DNA of 64,000 nucleotides from an uncultured Lachnospiraceae bacterium (GCA_910584945.1 CAJUDY010000014.1:1-64000), one strand, 5' to 3'; shown: positions 41,704-49,953, numbered from the stretch's first letter. Numbers and translations: made by a program. Notes: generated by a model not told the origin, from the letters alone.

Positions 41704-42993
41704 TTGACGGAGGAGATCGTCAGGGAGCATCTGTCCGGCAGCCGGACTGTCGATACATATGTTCAACGTCCCAACAGTACGGCGAAATATCTGGTGATCG
41801 ACGTTGATATTTCCAAAAAGATTTTTTTGAAATATTCTATGGGAAGCCCGGAATTCGAGCAGTTTATGAAGCAGTGTGCGCAGGCGGCGCTGGAAATTAT
41901 GAAAGCGCTGGACAGGCTGGGACTGAAAGGCTGTGCAGAGTACAGCGGGTGCAGGGGATACCATATATGGATCTTCTTCACAGAATGGATTCCGGTCAGA
42001 TACATCCATGCTCTTTCTCAGATCATCGCAGAACAGATAAAAGAAGTACCATCAGAAGAGATCAGTGTGGAATATTTTCCGGATGACAGGAAGCTGCGTA
42101 CCGGGAAAGCAGGTCAGAGCATCAAGCTTCCTCTTGGAATTCATCCGGGCAGCGGATATCGGAGTTGTTTTCTGGATGAGGATCTGCAGGCGGTTGCGGA
42201 TATTTCTGCATGGATGAAAGATGCGGCAAGATTTTCTCTGCCTGCTCTGAAGCGGATCATCGGTATGCACGGCGGACAAAAGAAAGAGAATCTGGCTGTT
42301 TCTGAACGGGAACCCTCGCTGGATCGGGATCTGGAAAGCTTCGGAAATCTCAGCGCGGAGGTGCAAACGGTGCTGGAACGCTGCAACCTGATGTGCTATC
42401 TGTGCCAGAAGGCGAGAAAGACCGGCTATTTATCTCATTTTGAACGGCAGTCTGTGTTGTATGTCTTCGGACATATGGGAGAAGAAGGGAAAGAATTCGT
42501 TCATCAGGTGATGTCGTATACATTGAACTATCAGTATCATACGACCGAACGTTTTCTTAGTAAACTTCCCGGAAAGCCAGTGAGCTGTGTCAAGCTTCGG
42601 GAGCAGTACCGGCAGGTCACGGCGGAGATCGGATGCACCTGTAATTTTAAGCGGACAAAGAACTGTTATCCGTCGCCGGTCCTGCATGCACTGAAATCGA
42701 CGGATACGGAAGACGGACAGATCACGATCCCTTCCAGCCGGACGCTTTCCAAAGAAAAGGAGAAGACCGTGTATCAGGAGATCAATGTCTATCGAAAGGT
42801 ACAGGAACTGGCGGAGAAGATTCTTGGAATGAAGCGCCAGAAACGCGGGATTGATAAGAATATAACAAAATTGGAGCGGGAACTGGAGCAGGTCTTTGAT
42901 GGCATGCAGGCGGACTGTTTGGAGATCGAGATGGGGCTGCTGTGTCGAAGGAAGAAAGAGGATGGAAGCTATGAATGGGTGATTGAGATTTAG
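41704..42993 (+). CDS. CRISPR-associated primase-polymerase (AEP) domain, separated by in-frame TAG
   Basis: The ORF is in the same frame as the RT remnant, 4 codons after its TAG. The best start in frame is TTG at 41704, with no ribosome binding site, so readthrough or decay is likelier than independent translation. AEP motifs are clear: DxD (YLVIDVDIS, residues 33-35), SGCRGYHIWIFF with His87, and SIKLPLGIHPGSGYR. CRISPR-associated primase-polymerases of this kind are found with Cas1/RT modules. The C-terminal third has Cys residues (CTCNFKRTKNCYPSP) and a coiled coil. Confidence 0.75.
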   Translation: MTEEIVREHLSGSRTVDTYVQRPNSTAKYLVIDVDISKKIFLKYSMGSPEFEQFMKQCAQAALEIMKALDRLGLKGCAEYSGCRGYHIWIFFTEWIPVRYIHALSQIIAEQIKEVPSEEISVEYFPDDRKLRTGKAGQSIKLPLGIHPGSGYRSCFLDEDLQAVADISAWMKDAARFSLPALKRIIGMHGGQKKENLAVSEREPSLDRDLESFGNLSAEVQTVLERCNLMCYLCQKARKTGYLSHFERQSVLYVFGHMGEEGKEFVHQVMSYTLNYQYHTTERFLSKLPGKPVSCVKLREQYRQVTAEIGCTCNFKRTKNCYPSPVLHALKSTDTEDGQITIPSSRTLSKEKEKTVYQEINVYRKVQELAEKILGMKRQKRGIDKNITKLERELEQVFDGMQADCLEIEMGLLCRRKKEDGSYEWVIEI

Positions 42994-43011
42994 ATTTATA
43001 AGATGGCGTTC

Positions 43012-43041
43012 TCCGCCCGTTTGACACAGCGGGCGGAGAAG
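43012..43041 (+). terminator. Hairpin after primase gene
   Basis: TTCTCCGCCCG and CGGGCGGAGAA form a perfect 11-bp GC-rich stem with a short loop. The following T-run is weak (GTTACTGTTT). It likely limits readthrough into array 2. Confidence 0.55.
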
Positions 43042-43058
43042 TTACTGTTTATGGCTCA

Positions 43059-43083
43059 GGAATGCGCACTAGCTGCGCATTCC
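43059..43083. repeat. Perfect short palindromic hairpin
   Basis: GGAATGCGCA and TGCGCATTCC flank the loop CTAGC. There is no T-run. It sits between the terminator and the array 2 promoter. A REP-like unit or protein site is possible. Confidence 0.45.
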
Positions 43084-43139
43084 GTAAGAACATGATTCAG
43101 GTGGAGAACGCCGGATTTTTAGAAATTAGAATCTTTTCC

Positions 43140-43309
43140 TTGCGCTTTCCAAAGAGGTATAGTAGAATAAAAACGGGCAGAGATTATGAACAAATTGTAA
43201 ACATGCATGGTTTTGCTCAGAAAGTTGAATTTTTCAGAATTTTCTGATAATTACCCCTTGAAAACAGTCCCGGAAACCATTGATTTTACAGGGTTTTTGA
43301 AGAGGTACT
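43140..43309 (+). promoter_or_regulatory. Leader and promoter of CRISPR array 2
   Basis: TTGCGC (43140-43145), 17 bp, TAGAAT (43163-43168). The following leader matches that of array 1 almost base for base from AACAAATTGTAAACATGC to the first repeat. The conserved promoter and leader show that the arrays arose by duplication and are both probably expressed. Confidence 0.85.
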
Positions 43310-43642
43310 GTAGAAATGGGAAAAGCCCGATATAGGGCATTGACACATGTCGCCGAATGAAGCGGTATCGCAGCGCGAGTCACGGTAGAAATGGGAAAAG
43401 CCCGATATAGGGCATTGACACAATCTGTGCCTGTGTCATTGTGTGTCTGGAAAGCCGTAGAAATGGGAAAAGCCCGATATAGGGCATTGACACACCTTCG
43501 TTGTCACCATATGAATGTTTCCGCATTGGGGGTAGAAATGGGAAAAGCCCGATATAGGGTATTGACACAATATTTGAATTCAACGTCCAATTACATGAAT
43601 ATTTGGTAGAAATGGGAAACGTCCGATACAGGGTATTTGAAA
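43310..43642 (+). CRISPR. CRISPR array 2: 4 spacers, 37-bp repeats
   Basis: Repeats start at 43310, 43385, 43457 and 43532, with a degenerate terminal repeat at 43606. Spacers are 35-38 bp. The repeat differs from that of array 1 at two positions (ATGGG for ATGAG, and GATATA for GATACA in the hairpin loop), leaving the GCCC/GGGC stem and ATTGACAC tag intact. The fourth repeat has a stem change (GGGT). No terminator separates the array from cas6. Confidence 0.97.
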
Positions 43643-43689
43643 GTCAGATGTGTATAATCGGTTCAAAGTACCAGAGAGGAGCATGGCGG

Positions 43690-44634
43690 ATGTCTTTGAA
43701 TTTTCAACAACTGGAAAGGGCATTGCAGGTCCGCTATGTGAAGCTGTGTTTTGGTCTTCGGATGACGGAGGACACGCAGCTGCCTGTGAACAAAGTGTCT
43801 GCGCTCCGGGGCGGGATCGGGGAGATGTTGCTGCGCGCCAACTGTATTCGGGACCGGCGGTGCGGCAACTGTGATTTTGAGTCCGAGTGCATCGTCAGAA
43901 GGACGCTCTACTCCAGGTTCGATGAAAAGCCGGACTTTGTGACCTCCGGGGACAGCGTCGGATACGTATTAGAATGCGAAGATTACGGGGAAGATTTTTA
44001 TGAAGGAGATATTCTGGAATTCCATCTGATTCTGTTTGGAAAGACGATTGTTTACTTCAGCCAGTTCCTGCAGGCCATTTATCAGCTGGGCATGGCAGGT
44101 ATTGGAAAAACGCACGCCAGATATGAAGTCGCATTTATCAGGAATACTCTGGGAAAAGACATCCTGAGAGGTTTGGAAGTCCTTATGGGGCAATACAAAG
44201 TATTGACTTTGTGGGATTATGTAAGATACCGCCAGAAGAAATCTGCTGATTATGAAGATCTGTGCCGAATTCGTTTTCGGACTCCTGTGACTGTAAAATA
44301 CCAGGGCAAAGTACAGCAGACCCTTTCTATGGAAGCAATCCTTCCGGCCCTGTGCAGAAGGATTTACATGCTGGACTGCTTTGAAGGGCTGGGATGTGAG
44401 ATGCTGAAATGGGGAGGAGTCTATCCCCAAGTATTGTCAGAATACTCAGAACCGATCACCGTTTACCGATATTCCAGTACACAGGATCAAAAAATGCCTC
44501 TGCGGGGAATCAAAGGTGAACTGCGTCTGAAAAAAGTACCGGAAGAACTGTTTCCGCTCCTGCTGGCAGGAGAGTTGATTCATATCGGAAAAAACACAAG
44601 CTTTGGATTTGGGCGGTATCATTTGTCTGTATAA
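43690..44634 (+). CDS. cas6: Cas6 pre-crRNA endoribonuclease
   Basis: 314 residues from ATG at 43690 with AGAGGAG upstream. It has RAMP-fold features: a Cys-rich segment (CIRDRRCGNCDFESEC) typical of the Cas6 group found with III-D loci, and the C-terminal Gly-rich loop GKNTSFGFGRYHLSV. It cleaves repeat RNA to release crRNAs. It starts only 48 bases after the terminal repeat of array 2, so its mRNA is probably the tail of the array transcript. Confidence 0.9.
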   Translation: MSLNFQQLERALQVRYVKLCFGLRMTEDTQLPVNKVSALRGGIGEMLLRANCIRDRRCGNCDFESECIVRRTLYSRFDEKPDFVTSGDSVGYVLECEDYGEDFYEGDILEFHLILFGKTIVYFSQFLQAIYQLGMAGIGKTHARYEVAFIRNTLGKDILRGLEVLMGQYKVLTLWDYVRYRQKKSADYEDLCRIRFRTPVTVKYQGKVQQTLSMEAILPALCRRIYMLDCFEGLGCEMLKWGGVYPQVLSEYSEPITVYRYSSTQDQKMPLRGIKGELRLKKVPEELFPLLLAGELIHIGKNTSFGFGRYHLSV

Positions 44635-44648
44635 TTTTTCCCAAATAA

Positions 44649-44686
44649 ATCAAAAATCAGGCACCCTTCGGGGTGCTATTTTTGAT
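44649..44686. terminator. Bidirectional terminator closing the CRISPR locus
   Basis: ATCAAAAATCAGGCACCC, TTCG, GGGTGCTATTTTTGAT. A stable GC stem with a UUCG tetraloop is flanked by A- and T-runs, so it works in both directions. It marks the right end of the CRISPR-Cas locus. Confidence 0.85.
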
Positions 44687-44740
44687 CTTTCCCACATATG
44701 TATAGAAGGTACGAGACGACCGAAGGCGTGGGGGGATTCT

Positions 44741-45763
44741 ATGAACGAGAGAGATTTGCAGGTATTGGAACAGTATCCGTTTACGGTGAATGCCAGCTGG
44801 CGCACCAGAGGGGCTTTTCTTCTGGATACCAGTGCAGGCAGACTTCTGATCCGGGAGTTTTCCGGGAGCGCATACAAGCTTTTAAAGGAGCAGGAGCTCT
44901 TGCAGCACCTGAAAGACTGCGGCTACCTGGTGGACCGGATGGAGCCGGACAAGGAGGGTCGGCTGTCTTCCGTGTATCGGGAGTACGACCGGTTCGTGGT
45001 GAAGGAATCCCTGGACGGAAGAGAGTGCGATACCAGGAGCGAGAGCGAGATCTTAAAGGCGGCTTCTCTGTTGGCGGGGATGCACAAGGATCTGCGGGGC
45101 TTCTGCGAAGTGACGGAAGAAGACCGACTGCGACTGGCAGGGGCGGACGCTGTGGAGGAGCTGGGAAGGCACAACCGGGAACTGCGCAAGATCTATGGTT
45201 TTATCCGCAGAAAAAACCGGAAGAACGAATTTGAATCGGCCTATCTTGCCTGTTACCCTGACATGGTAGAAGAGGCGCAGCAGATCGAGCGCAGATTGAG
45301 AGAGTCCTCTTACGAGCGTCTGAGGGAGAGGGCGCTTCTGGAGGGACATTTCTGCCATGGGGAGTACATCCATCACAACATCCTGGTGGCCGGCGGCCAG
45401 ATGGGAGTGATCAATTTTGAAAAATTTGCCTTGGATGTGCAGGTGAACGACCTGTACCTGTTTTTGAGAAAAATTCTTGAAAAGCAGAATTATGACTTCC
45501 GTCTGGGCAGCAGGATCTTAAAAGCCTATGAACAGGTGCGCCCTCTTGACGGGGAAGAACGGGAGTACTTAAGTATCCGCATGCAGTATCCGGAAAAATT
45601 CTGGAAGCTGGCCAACTATTATTATAATACGAATAAAGCATGGATTCCGGGAAAACATATGGAGAAACTGGAAAAATTCCTGTCTCAGAAGGAAAAAAGA
45701 GTTTCCTTTTCCCGGGAGATATTGTATAATAAGTCTAACAAAAATACAGAATTTGGGAGGTAA
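44741..45763 (+). CDS. CotS-like spore coat kinase-fold protein
   Basis: 340 residues from ATG at 44741 behind GGGGGG. It has the protein kinase/aminoglycoside phosphotransferase fold of the CotS/CotI/YutH group: N-terminal WRTRGAFLLDTSAGRLLIRE and the catalytic-loop-like CHGEYIHHNIL. The metal-binding site that is usually IDFD reads INFEKF, so catalysis may be reduced or absent. CotS-family proteins are spore coat components, which fits a spore former. It is followed 10 bp later by the phosphoglucomutase. Confidence 0.8.
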   Translation: MNERDLQVLEQYPFTVNASWRTRGAFLLDTSAGRLLIREFSGSAYKLLKEQELLQHLKDCGYLVDRMEPDKEGRLSSVYREYDRFVVKESLDGRECDTRSESEILKAASLLAGMHKDLRGFCEVTEEDRLRLAGADAVEELGRHNRELRKIYGFIRRKNRKNEFESAYLACYPDMVEEAQQIERRLRESSYERLRERALLEGHFCHGEYIHHNILVAGGQMGVINFEKFALDVQVNDLYLFLRKILEKQNYDFRLGSRILKAYEQVRPLDGEEREYLSIRMQYPEKFWKLANYYYNTNKAWIPGKHMEKLEKFLSQKEKRVSFSREILYNKSNKNTEFGR

Positions 45764-45772
45764 ATATACAAA

Positions 45773-47506
45773 ATGGACTACAAAGCAATCTATGAGGAGT
45801 GGCTTTCCAATCCCTATTTTGACCAGGATACCAAAGAGGAGTTAAGAGCAATCGCAGACGACGACAATGAGATCAAAGAGCGCTTTTATAAGGATCTGGA
45901 GTTCGGTACGGCGGGCCTTAGAGGAATCATCGGAGCAGGAGTGAACCGTATGAATATCTATGTGGTGCGCCGGGCGACCCAGGGTCTTGCGAATTATATT
46001 ATCAAACAGGGAGGACAGGGCAAGGGCGTTGCCATTGCCTACGATTCCCGCCGGATGTCTCCGGAGTTCGCGGAGGAAGCGGCGCTGACGCTGGCGGCCA
46101 ATGGGATCAAGGCGTATAAGTTCGAGAGCTTACGTCCCACGCCGGAGCTGTCCTTCGCGGTTCGGGAGCTGGGCTGTGTGGCGGGCATCAACATCACCGC
46201 CAGCCACAATCCGCCGGAGTACAACGGATACAAGGTCTACTGGGAGGACGGCGCACAGTTTACGCCGCCTCATGACAAGGGTGTGACGGAAGAAGTACTG
46301 GCGATCACGGATCTGTCCACCGTGAAGACCACCACCAGGGCGGAAGCCGAGGCGGCGGGCAAGTATGAGATCATCGGACAGGCCATCGACGACAAGTTCA
46401 TCGGACATGTTATGGCCCAGGTAGTGAATCAGGACGCCATCGACAAGATGCAGAAAGACATCCGTATCGTCTACACCCCGCTTCACGGTACCGGCAATAT
46501 TCCGGCAAGACGCGCTTTAAAGGAGCTGGGCTTTGAGAATGTTTATGTAGTAAAGGAGCAGGAGCTTCCGGACGGTGAGTTCCCGACGGTCAGCTATCCG
46601 AACCCGGAGGCGGCGGAGGCTTTTGCCCTTGGCTTAAAGCTGGCTAAGGAAGTGAACGCGGACCTGGTGCTGGCCACCGACCCGGATGCGGACCGGCTGG
46701 GCGTCTATGTTAAAGATACCAAATCCGGAGAATATATTCCGCTGACCGGCAATATGTCCGGCTCGCTTCTGTGCGATTACGTCTTAAGCCAGAAGCAGGC
46801 GGCAGGCAAGATTCCCGCGGACGGACAGGTGGTCAAATCCATCGTGACCACGAATCTGGTGGACGCGGTGGCGGCAAGCTACGGCTGCGAGCTGGTGGAA
46901 GTGCTGACCGGCTTTAAGTTTATCGGACAGCAGATCCTGAAAAATGAACAGACTGGAAAGGGAACTTACCTCTTTGGCCTGGAGGAGTCCTATGGCTGCC
47001 TGATCGGAACCTACGCCCGGGACAAGGATGCCATCTCCGCGACGGTTGCCCTCTGTGAGGCGGCGGCCTACTATAAGACCAAAAATATGACCCTGTGGGA
47101 TGCGATGCTGGCGATGTACGAGAAGTACGGCTACTATAAGGATGCGGTGAAATCCATCGAGCTGAAGGGCATCGAGGGTCTCGCGAAGATCCAGGAGATT
47201 CTGGACACTCTGAGAAACAATACGCCGGAGACGATTGGTTCCTACAAGGTGGTGTCTGCAAGAGACTACAAGCTGGATACCATCAAGGATATGGCGACGG
47301 GAGAGGTGAAGCCTACGGGGCTTCCGGCTTCCAATGTGCTTTACTATGATCTGAACGACGGCGCTTGGCTGTGCGTACGGCCGTCCGGAACAGAGCCGAA
47401 GGTGAAGTTCTACTATGGAGTGAAGGGGACTTCTCTGGAGGATGCGGATGCGAAGAGCGCGGCACTTGGGGAAGAAGTGCTGGCCATGATCAATAAGATG
47501 CTGTAA
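45773..47506 (+). CDS. pgcA: Alpha-phosphoglucomutase/phosphomannomutase
   Basis: 577 residues, GGGAGG upstream. The phosphoserine loop (NITASHNPPEYNGYK), the metal loop (ATDPDADRLG), the sugar-binding GLEESYG and the C-terminal RPSGTEPKVKFYYG are all present. It interconverts glucose-1-phosphate and glucose-6-phosphate, supplying UDP-glucose and glycogen metabolism. Length is that of the PgcA (YhxB) group. The symbol is by similarity. Confidence 0.92.
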   Translation: MDYKAIYEEWLSNPYFDQDTKEELRAIADDDNEIKERFYKDLEFGTAGLRGIIGAGVNRMNIYVVRRATQGLANYIIKQGGQGKGVAIAYDSRRMSPEFAEEAALTLAANGIKAYKFESLRPTPELSFAVRELGCVAGINITASHNPPEYNGYKVYWEDGAQFTPPHDKGVTEEVLAITDLSTVKTTTRAEAEAAGKYEIIGQAIDDKFIGHVMAQVVNQDAIDKMQKDIRIVYTPLHGTGNIPARRALKELGFENVYVVKEQELPDGEFPTVSYPNPEAAEAFALGLKLAKEVNADLVLATDPDADRLGVYVKDTKSGEYIPLTGNMSGSLLCDYVLSQKQAAGKIPADGQVVKSIVTTNLVDAVAASYGCELVEVLTGFKFIGQQILKNEQTGKGTYLFGLEESYGCLIGTYARDKDAISATVALCEAAAYYKTKNMTLWDAMLAMYEKYGYYKDAVKSIELKGIEGLAKIQEILDTLRNNTPETIGSYKVVSARDYKLDTIKDMATGEVKPTGLPASNVLYYDLNDGAWLCVRPSGTEPKVKFYYGVKGTSLEDADAKSAALGEEVLAMINKML

Positions 47507-47540
47507 AGGGGACACCTGTCACGGGTGACTCTGGAGTGAC

Positions 47541-47679
47541 GCCCGTCAGGGGCAGATATTCCTTACAGACCCCGCTTGCGCTTAGGGAGGGGACACAGCG
47601 GTACTAAGGGGGCAAAAGACGCACCCTAAGGACCGGTGCCTCTCAATGGGTCTTTCAGGAACATCAGCCCCTGACGGGC
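47541..47679 (+). ncRNA. Structured repeat element, copy 2
   Basis: The outer stem pairs GCCCGTCAGGGGC (47541-47553) with GCCCCTGACGGGC (47667-47679). The inner conserved parts (TTACAGACCCCGCTTGCGCT, AAGGACCGG, CAATGGGTCTTTCAGGA) match copies 1 and 3, while the outer stem sequence is unrelated to copy 1 yet fully complementary. TGTTTCTT follows, so it may also act as a terminator for the phosphoglucomutase gene. Confidence 0.6.
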
Positions 47680-47754
47680 TGTTTCTTGGGACCACAAATA
47701 GAAGGCTCAGAGAAGAAATAAATATAAACTAATATAAGAGAAAGGGTGAGGGAG

Positions 47755-48156
47755 ATGTATACGTATCCGGAGCTTTTGGGGATTATTGGGGAGCTGCGGG
47801 GGGAGCATGGGTGCCCCTGGGATCGGGCGCAGACGCATGAAAGTATGATTCCGTGTCTGAGGGATGAGTGTGAGGAAGTGATCGAGGCGATCGGACGGGG
47901 GGATGACGAGGACCTTTGCGAGGAGCTGGGGGATGTGCTTTTGCAGGTGCTTCTGCATGCGCAGATCGCGAAGGAGGAAGGCAGATTTACCATGGAGGAT
48001 GTGGTGAATACGCTGGCGGAGAAGATGGTGCGCCGACATCCGCATGTGTTCGGGGACGAGGAATACGGCTCTTTGGAGGAGAATAAAAAGCGGTGGGAAG
48101 AGATCAAGCGGGCGGAAAAGGAATTAAAAAAACGCCGCAGGAACGGGGAAATATAA
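47755..48156 (+). CDS. mazG: MazG-type nucleotide pyrophosphohydrolase
   Basis: 133 residues, single MazG domain: HGCPWDRAQTHESM, the metal-binding EECEEVIEAI-like helix and EELGDVLLQVLLHAQIA. It hydrolyses (d)NTPs and limits non-canonical nucleotides. It heads the conserved Firmicute cluster that continues to ftsH. ATG at 47755 is chosen over a GTG three codons earlier because of AAGGGTGAGG just upstream. Confidence 0.92.
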   Translation: MYTYPELLGIIGELRGEHGCPWDRAQTHESMIPCLRDECEEVIEAIGRGDDEDLCEELGDVLLQVLLHAQIAKEEGRFTMEDVVNTLAEKMVRRHPHVFGDEEYGSLEENKKRWEEIKRAEKELKKRRRNGEI

Positions 48157-48165
48157 GGATACTGC

Positions 48166-48194
48166 TTGACAAATAATACGAAAAACGGTATAAC
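48166..48194 (+). promoter_or_regulatory. Promoter of hup
   Basis: TTGACA (48166-48171), 17 bp, TATAAC (48189-48194), a near-consensus sigma-A promoter 58 bp before the HU start codon, with a strong TTAGGAGGAGA ribosome binding site. Confidence 0.85.
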
Positions 48195-48251
48195 TAATGA
48201 TACATGCTTATTAACCCAATACTCTATAGAAAGTTTTAGGAGGAGATTACT

Positions 48252-48524
48252 ATGAACAAATCGGAATTAGTTGCAGCCGTTGCGGAGAATGCGGATATTA
48301 CGAGAAAAGATGCGGAAAAGGCTGTGAAAGCATTTATCGATGTGGTTACAGAAGAATTAAAGAAAGGTGAGAAAGTTCAGGTAGTCGGTTTCGGTACGTT
48401 TGAAGTGGCAGAGAGAGCGGCAAGAGAGGGAAGAAATCCTCATACAGGTGAGCCGATGCCTATCGCTGCATCCAAAGCCCCGAAGTTTAAGGCAGGAAAA
48501 GCTTTGAAGGACGCCCTGAATTAA
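48252..48524 (+). CDS. hup: DNA-binding protein HU
   Basis: 90 residues, the exact length of HU. It begins MNKSELVAAVAENADITRKD and has the beta-arm region GFGTFEVAERAAREGRNPHT with its conserved RNPxTG-like tip. It is an abundant nucleoid protein that bends DNA. It has its own promoter and is followed 9 bp later by the S4-domain gene. Confidence 0.97.
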   Translation: MNKSELVAAVAENADITRKDAEKAVKAFIDVVTEELKKGEKVQVVGFGTFEVAERAAREGRNPHTGEPMPIAASKAPKFKAGKALKDALN

Positions 48525-48533
48525 AAATTTTAG

Positions 48534-48773
48534 ATGAGACTGGACAAGTTTTTGAAGGTTTCCCGGCTGATCAAAAGGCGTACAGTGGCCAATGAAGCAT
48601 GCGACGCGGGAAGAGTGCTGGTGAATGGGAAGACAGCAAAGGCGTCTCTGAATGTAAAAGAAGGGGATGTAATCGAGATTCAGTTCGGCACAAGAACGGT
48701 AAAAGCAGAGGTGCTGAATGTACAGGAAACCATGAGAAAAGAAGAGGCGAAAGAACTTTACCGATATTTATAA
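48534..48773 (+). CDS. rqcP: S4-domain RNA-binding protein RqcP (YabO)
   Basis: 79 residues, essentially one S4 domain: MRLDKFLKVSRLIKRRTVAN, then GRVLVNGKTAKASLNVKEGD. The Bacillus homologue RqcP/YabO binds stalled 50S subunits in ribosome-associated quality control with RqcH. The position directly after hup and before yabP is conserved. Confidence 0.92.
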   Translation: MRLDKFLKVSRLIKRRTVANEACDAGRVLVNGKTAKASLNVKEGDVIEIQFGTRTVKAEVLNVQETMRKEEAKELYRYL

Positions 48774-48877
48774 TAGTCAGACGCGGATGGTCTGATCAGA
48801 TAGAAATGACGTAATTACACATAATTACAGGGACCTGCTAATATATTATAAGAGAATATATTAGGAGGTCTTTTTTC

Positions 48878-49183
48878 ATGGTGAAAATGGGAACCGCGGA
48901 GGAGCATCCCCAGGGCAGGGGCGCCCATAAGGTCAGTATGATGAACCGGCGGACCGGGAGCATCACAGGCGTATCAGATGTCATCTCTTTTGATATATCG
49001 GAAGTCCTTCTGGAGACGGAACTGGGGATGATGCAGATTAAGGGGGCGGATCTGCATGTGAACCGGCTGACGCTGGAGAAGGGAGAGATCGAACTGGAAG
49101 GCAGGATCGACAGCATCCAGTATTCGGAGGTCTCGGATTTTAAGAAAAGCGGAGAATCTCTGCTGAACCGGCTGTTCCGGTAG
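48878..49183 (+). CDS. yabP: Sporulation protein YabP
   Basis: 101 residues behind TTAGGAGG. It has the YabP/YqfC pattern (HKVSMMNRRTGSITGVSDVI, EVLLETELGMMQIKGADLHV, LEKGEIELEGRIDSIQY). It belongs to a conserved sporulation pair with YabQ and is required for efficient endospore cortex or coat formation in relatives. It indicates that the organism sporulates. Confidence 0.93.
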   Translation: MVKMGTAEEHPQGRGAHKVSMMNRRTGSITGVSDVISFDISEVLLETELGMMQIKGADLHVNRLTLEKGEIELEGRIDSIQYSEVSDFKKSGESLLNRLFR

Positions 49184-49186
49184 AAG

Positions 49187-49630
49187 ATGAGTCTGGGAAT
49201 CATAAAAGAACTGCAGTTTTTTGGACTTGCAGTTCTGAGAGGAATCTGGATTCTGGCGCTCTATGATGTGCTTCGAATCCTTCGGAGAGTGGTCCCCCAC
49301 GGCGTCTGGGCCATCGCCCTGGAAGATGTACTGTACTGGGCGTGCACGGCGCTCTTGATTTTCCAGCTCCTCTATCGGGAGAATGACGGAGCCCTTCGGG
49401 GGTACGCGCTGTTTGCGGTGGCTGCCGGGATGTTCGCTTATCATCAGACGGTCAGCGGTTTTCTGGTAAAGTATATTTCCGGCGTCCTGAACTGGTGCTT
49501 TGGCATTCTTTTGAAACCCGTCCGCGCCGTGCACAGGAAAGTCGTACAAGTCTTTCGGGTAGCGGGGCGGTTTTACAAAAAGAAATTGAAAAAAAAGCTA
49601 AAAGAGTTTATAATAATCTTATTCTCGTAG
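49187..49630 (+). CDS. yabQ: Sporulation membrane protein YabQ
   Basis: 147 residues, start 3 bp after yabP. Three to four hydrophobic segments (LQFFGLAVLRGIWILALYDV, ALLIFQLLYREN, GYALFAVAAGMFAYH) and a basic C-terminal helix. YabQ is a membrane protein needed for spore cortex formation in Bacillus. Gene order supports the assignment. Confidence 0.9.
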   Translation: MSLGIIKELQFFGLAVLRGIWILALYDVLRILRRVVPHGVWAIALEDVLYWACTALLIFQLLYRENDGALRGYALFAVAAGMFAYHQTVSGFLVKYISGVLNWCFGILLKPVRAVHRKVVQVFRVAGRFYKKKLKKKLKEFIIILFS

Positions 49631-49641
49631 AGGTGAGGACT

Positions 49642-49953
49642 ATGTCGGCAAAACCAAGGAACAGAAAAATGCACAGGCGCAGGCCGAATCTGGGCGCCTG
49701 GGGGATCATCGTGATCGTCCTGGCTGTTTTTGCTGTCAGTACGGTTGGCGGGCTTCGCCTGAAGCAGAAAAATTACGCCTATCAGATGAGGGAAGAAGCG
49801 CTTGAGGAAGCCATCGCTTCGGAGGAGCGGCGGGCGGAGGAGATCGAGGAACTGGAAGCCTACACCAAGACCAAGAAGTACGTGGAAGACGTGGCGAAGG
49901 AGAAGTTGGGCCTCGTTTATGAAGATGAGATTATTTTCAAATCAAAGGACTAA
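49642..49953 (+). CDS. divIC: Septum formation initiator DivIC/FtsB-like
   Basis: 103 residues from ATG at 49642 behind AGGTGAGG. A basic cytoplasmic tail, one membrane helix (GIIVIVLAVFAVSTVGGL) and an extracytoplasmic coiled coil (EALEEAIASEERRAEEIEEL) ending with KYVEDVAKEKLGLVYEDEI, the FtsB/DivIC end motif. It is a member of the divisome complex with FtsL and DivIB. Confidence 0.92.
   Translation: MSAKPRNRKMHRRRPNLGAWGIIVIVLAVFAVSTVGGLRLKQKNYAYQMREEALEEAIASEERRAEEIEELEAYTKTKKYVEDVAKEKLGLVYEDEIIFKSKD

Noticed and set aside
43380..43609. Open frames through CRISPR array 2 (repeats of KARYRALT or YIGLFPFL)
   Set aside because: They are repeat-spacer translations, not proteins.
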